NCBI RefSeq assembly: GCF_003815975.1
Contig: NZ_CP033932.1
Location: forward strand, 3,825,501 to 3,889,500
Source of the DNA: Chryseobacterium bernardetii
GTDB taxonomy: Bacteria > Bacteroidota > Bacteroidia > Flavobacteriales > Weeksellaceae
Length of the DNA: 64,000 nt
Reading direction: 5' to 3'
Below the pieces are notes generated by a model. The model was given only the letters and a program-made list of their open reading frames with translations. It was not told the DNA's origin and did no database searches. A program made the translations under genes and the position numbers. Positions 63,152-64,000 of the stretch are shown here, in pieces. Numbering within the stretch: position 1 is the stretch's first letter; each line of letters starts with the position of its first letter.

Positions 63152-63649
63152 TTATCTTATATCGTCAGCAGTAGGGCCGTAAAGTCCGGGAACTTTATTT
63201 CCGGTTGATCTTAAATAAACAACCAGTTCCCCTCTGTGATGGTACAAATGATTATAAAGAAAACCTCTTACTACCTGAATTCTTGGCGAAGGGGGAAAAA
63301 GAGTATTTCCATTCATTTCCATCTTCCATTCATTGAAGTAAGTATTTTCATCAGAGTCCTCCAGAGCTTTCTGTGCTTTAGCTACATTTTCTTCAAACTT
63401 TGCTACAATATTTTCAGCTTTGGAAATATCACCTTTGTCATATTGATAGGTGCCCATGTCAAAGACATCCTGATTAAAGGTAGGGCTGTACCAGTTATAA
63501 ACTTCTGCAATATGGGAAGCCAGCTGACCGGTTGTCCAGTTTTTTTCGGACGGCTTCCAGTCTAAAGCGCTGTCTGGGATTGCTTTCAAAATTTTTCTGG
63601 TGTTTTCAGCTTCATGCAGAAATTCACCTAAAAGTGCCTGTTTAATCAT
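63152..63649 (-). CDS. DinB family protein
   Basis: A 165-residue four-helix-bundle protein of the DinB/YfiT superfamily. The metal-binding His pattern is seen in TGQLASHIAEVYNWYS and FLYNHLYHHRGELVVYLRST. Many members are thiol-dependent S-transferases using bacillithiol; the substrate here is unknown. The gene is 17 bases downstream of the acyl-CoA dehydrogenase gene and may be co-transcribed with it. Confidence 0.88.
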   Translation of the reverse strand: MIKQALLGEFLHEAENTRKILKAIPDSALDWKPSEKNWTTGQLASHIAEVYNWYSPTFNQDVFDMGTYQYDKGDISKAENIVAKFEENVAKAQKALEDSDENTYFNEWKMEMNGNTLFPPSPRIQVVRGFLYNHLYHHRGELVVYLRSTGNKVPGLYGPTADDIR

Positions 63650-63666
63650 TTGTATGAGGGTTAAAA

Positions 63667-64000
63667 TTATTTTGTAATATCTCTTCCGATCACCAGTCTC
63701 TGGATTTCAGAAGTTCCTTCACCAATAGTGCAAAGCTTGGAATCTCTATAGAATTTTTCAGCAGGGAAGTCTTTTGTATATCCGTATCCACCGAAGATCT
63801 GAACTGCATTATTAGAAATTCTTACACACGCTTCAGAAGCATATAGTTTTGCCATTGCACCTTCTTTTGTCATTTTCTGCTTAGCATTTTTCAATGTTGC
63901 TGCTCTCTGGATCAAAAGTTCAGCGGCATCAATTTCTGTAGCCATATCGGCAAGCATAAAGTTGATGGCCTGGAATTCAGAAATTGATTTTCCAAACTGA
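63667..64000 (-). CDS. Acyl-CoA dehydrogenase, C-terminal part (partial)
   Basis: The frame is open to the window edge (its upstream codons read [14 protein letters not shown] before the first Met at 63957), so this is the 3' part of a longer gene. It shows the end of an acyl-CoA dehydrogenase: [60 protein letters not shown] and [20 protein letters not shown], which carries the typical catalytic Glu region. These flavoenzymes oxidise acyl-CoA in fatty or branched-chain acid breakdown. The exact substrate class cannot be told from this part. Confidence 0.93.
   Translation of the reverse strand, partial: QFGKSISEFQAINFMLADMATEIDAAELLIQRAATLKNAKQKMTKEGAMAKLYASEACVRISNNAVQIFGGYGYTKDFPAEKFYRDSKLCTIGEGTSEIQRLVIGRDITK

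Noticed and set aside
1..64000. CRISPR array, rRNA and tRNA genes
   Set aside because: No regularly spaced direct repeats and no rRNA or tRNA sequence were recognised by eye; a dedicated tRNA scan was not possible here.

Overview
The window reads as chromosomal DNA of a flavobacterium, most likely Chryseobacterium or a close relative in the Weeksellaceae. The evidence is AT-rich coding DNA, promoters of the Bacteroidota type (TTG, about 17-19 bases, then TAnnTTTG), many secreted proteins ending in a type IX secretion (T9SS) sorting tail with a YPNP motif, and DUF6443-type RHS proteins. The genus is inferred from general knowledge, not from a search.

Layout. (1) 0.1-5.6 kb: a membrane methyltransferase, dapD and a compact envelope-glycan cluster (GT87-like, GT2, polysaccharide deacetylase, GT4). 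(2) 5.6-13.0 kb: the complete histidine operon hisG-D-C-B-H-A-F-IE, preceded by a promoter, a 16-codon leader peptide with five His codons and an intrinsic terminator, a classical-looking attenuator. (3) 13.1-25.8 kb: an accessory region. A frameshifted T9SS beta-propeller gene, an SpvB/YD-like secreted protein and an RHS protein with a glycine-rich C-terminal toxin-like tail form one transcription unit followed by a small membrane protein, a candidate immunity protein. Two IS3-family elements (both broken) and gene debris follow, including a fragment of a second RHS gene. (4) 25.8-30.7 kb: a T4 Rnl2-like RNA ligase and three tandem M28 peptidases with T9SS tails. (5) 31-45.5 kb: the translation genes thrS-infC and rpmI-rplT, normally contiguous, are separated here by about 11 kb that holds a GT-C glycosyltransferase, an alpha/beta hydrolase, SUKH/DUF6985-like orphan immunity-type genes, a TPR histidine kinase with its NarL-type regulator, and small lipoproteins, one of them split by a stop codon. 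(6) 45.6-49.4 kb: a DUF4932 protein, an M19 dipeptidase and a TPR-like protein. (7) 49.6-53.9 kb: leuA-C-D-B with a short LeuA. (8) 54-64 kb: a DUF4230 protein, a thioredoxin-like protein, a MazG-like hydrolase, a lipoprotein with a TNT-type NAD glycohydrolase domain followed by a small Cys-rich protein (a possible toxin/immunity pair), two large paralogous T9SS metalloproteases, a DinB protein and the 3' end of an acyl-CoA dehydrogenase gene.

The amino-acid operons and translation genes are ordinary core genome. The most interesting material is the secreted RHS operon and its decayed surroundings, the TNT lipoprotein pair, the RNA ligase, the his attenuator, and the ATA start codon inferred for infC.
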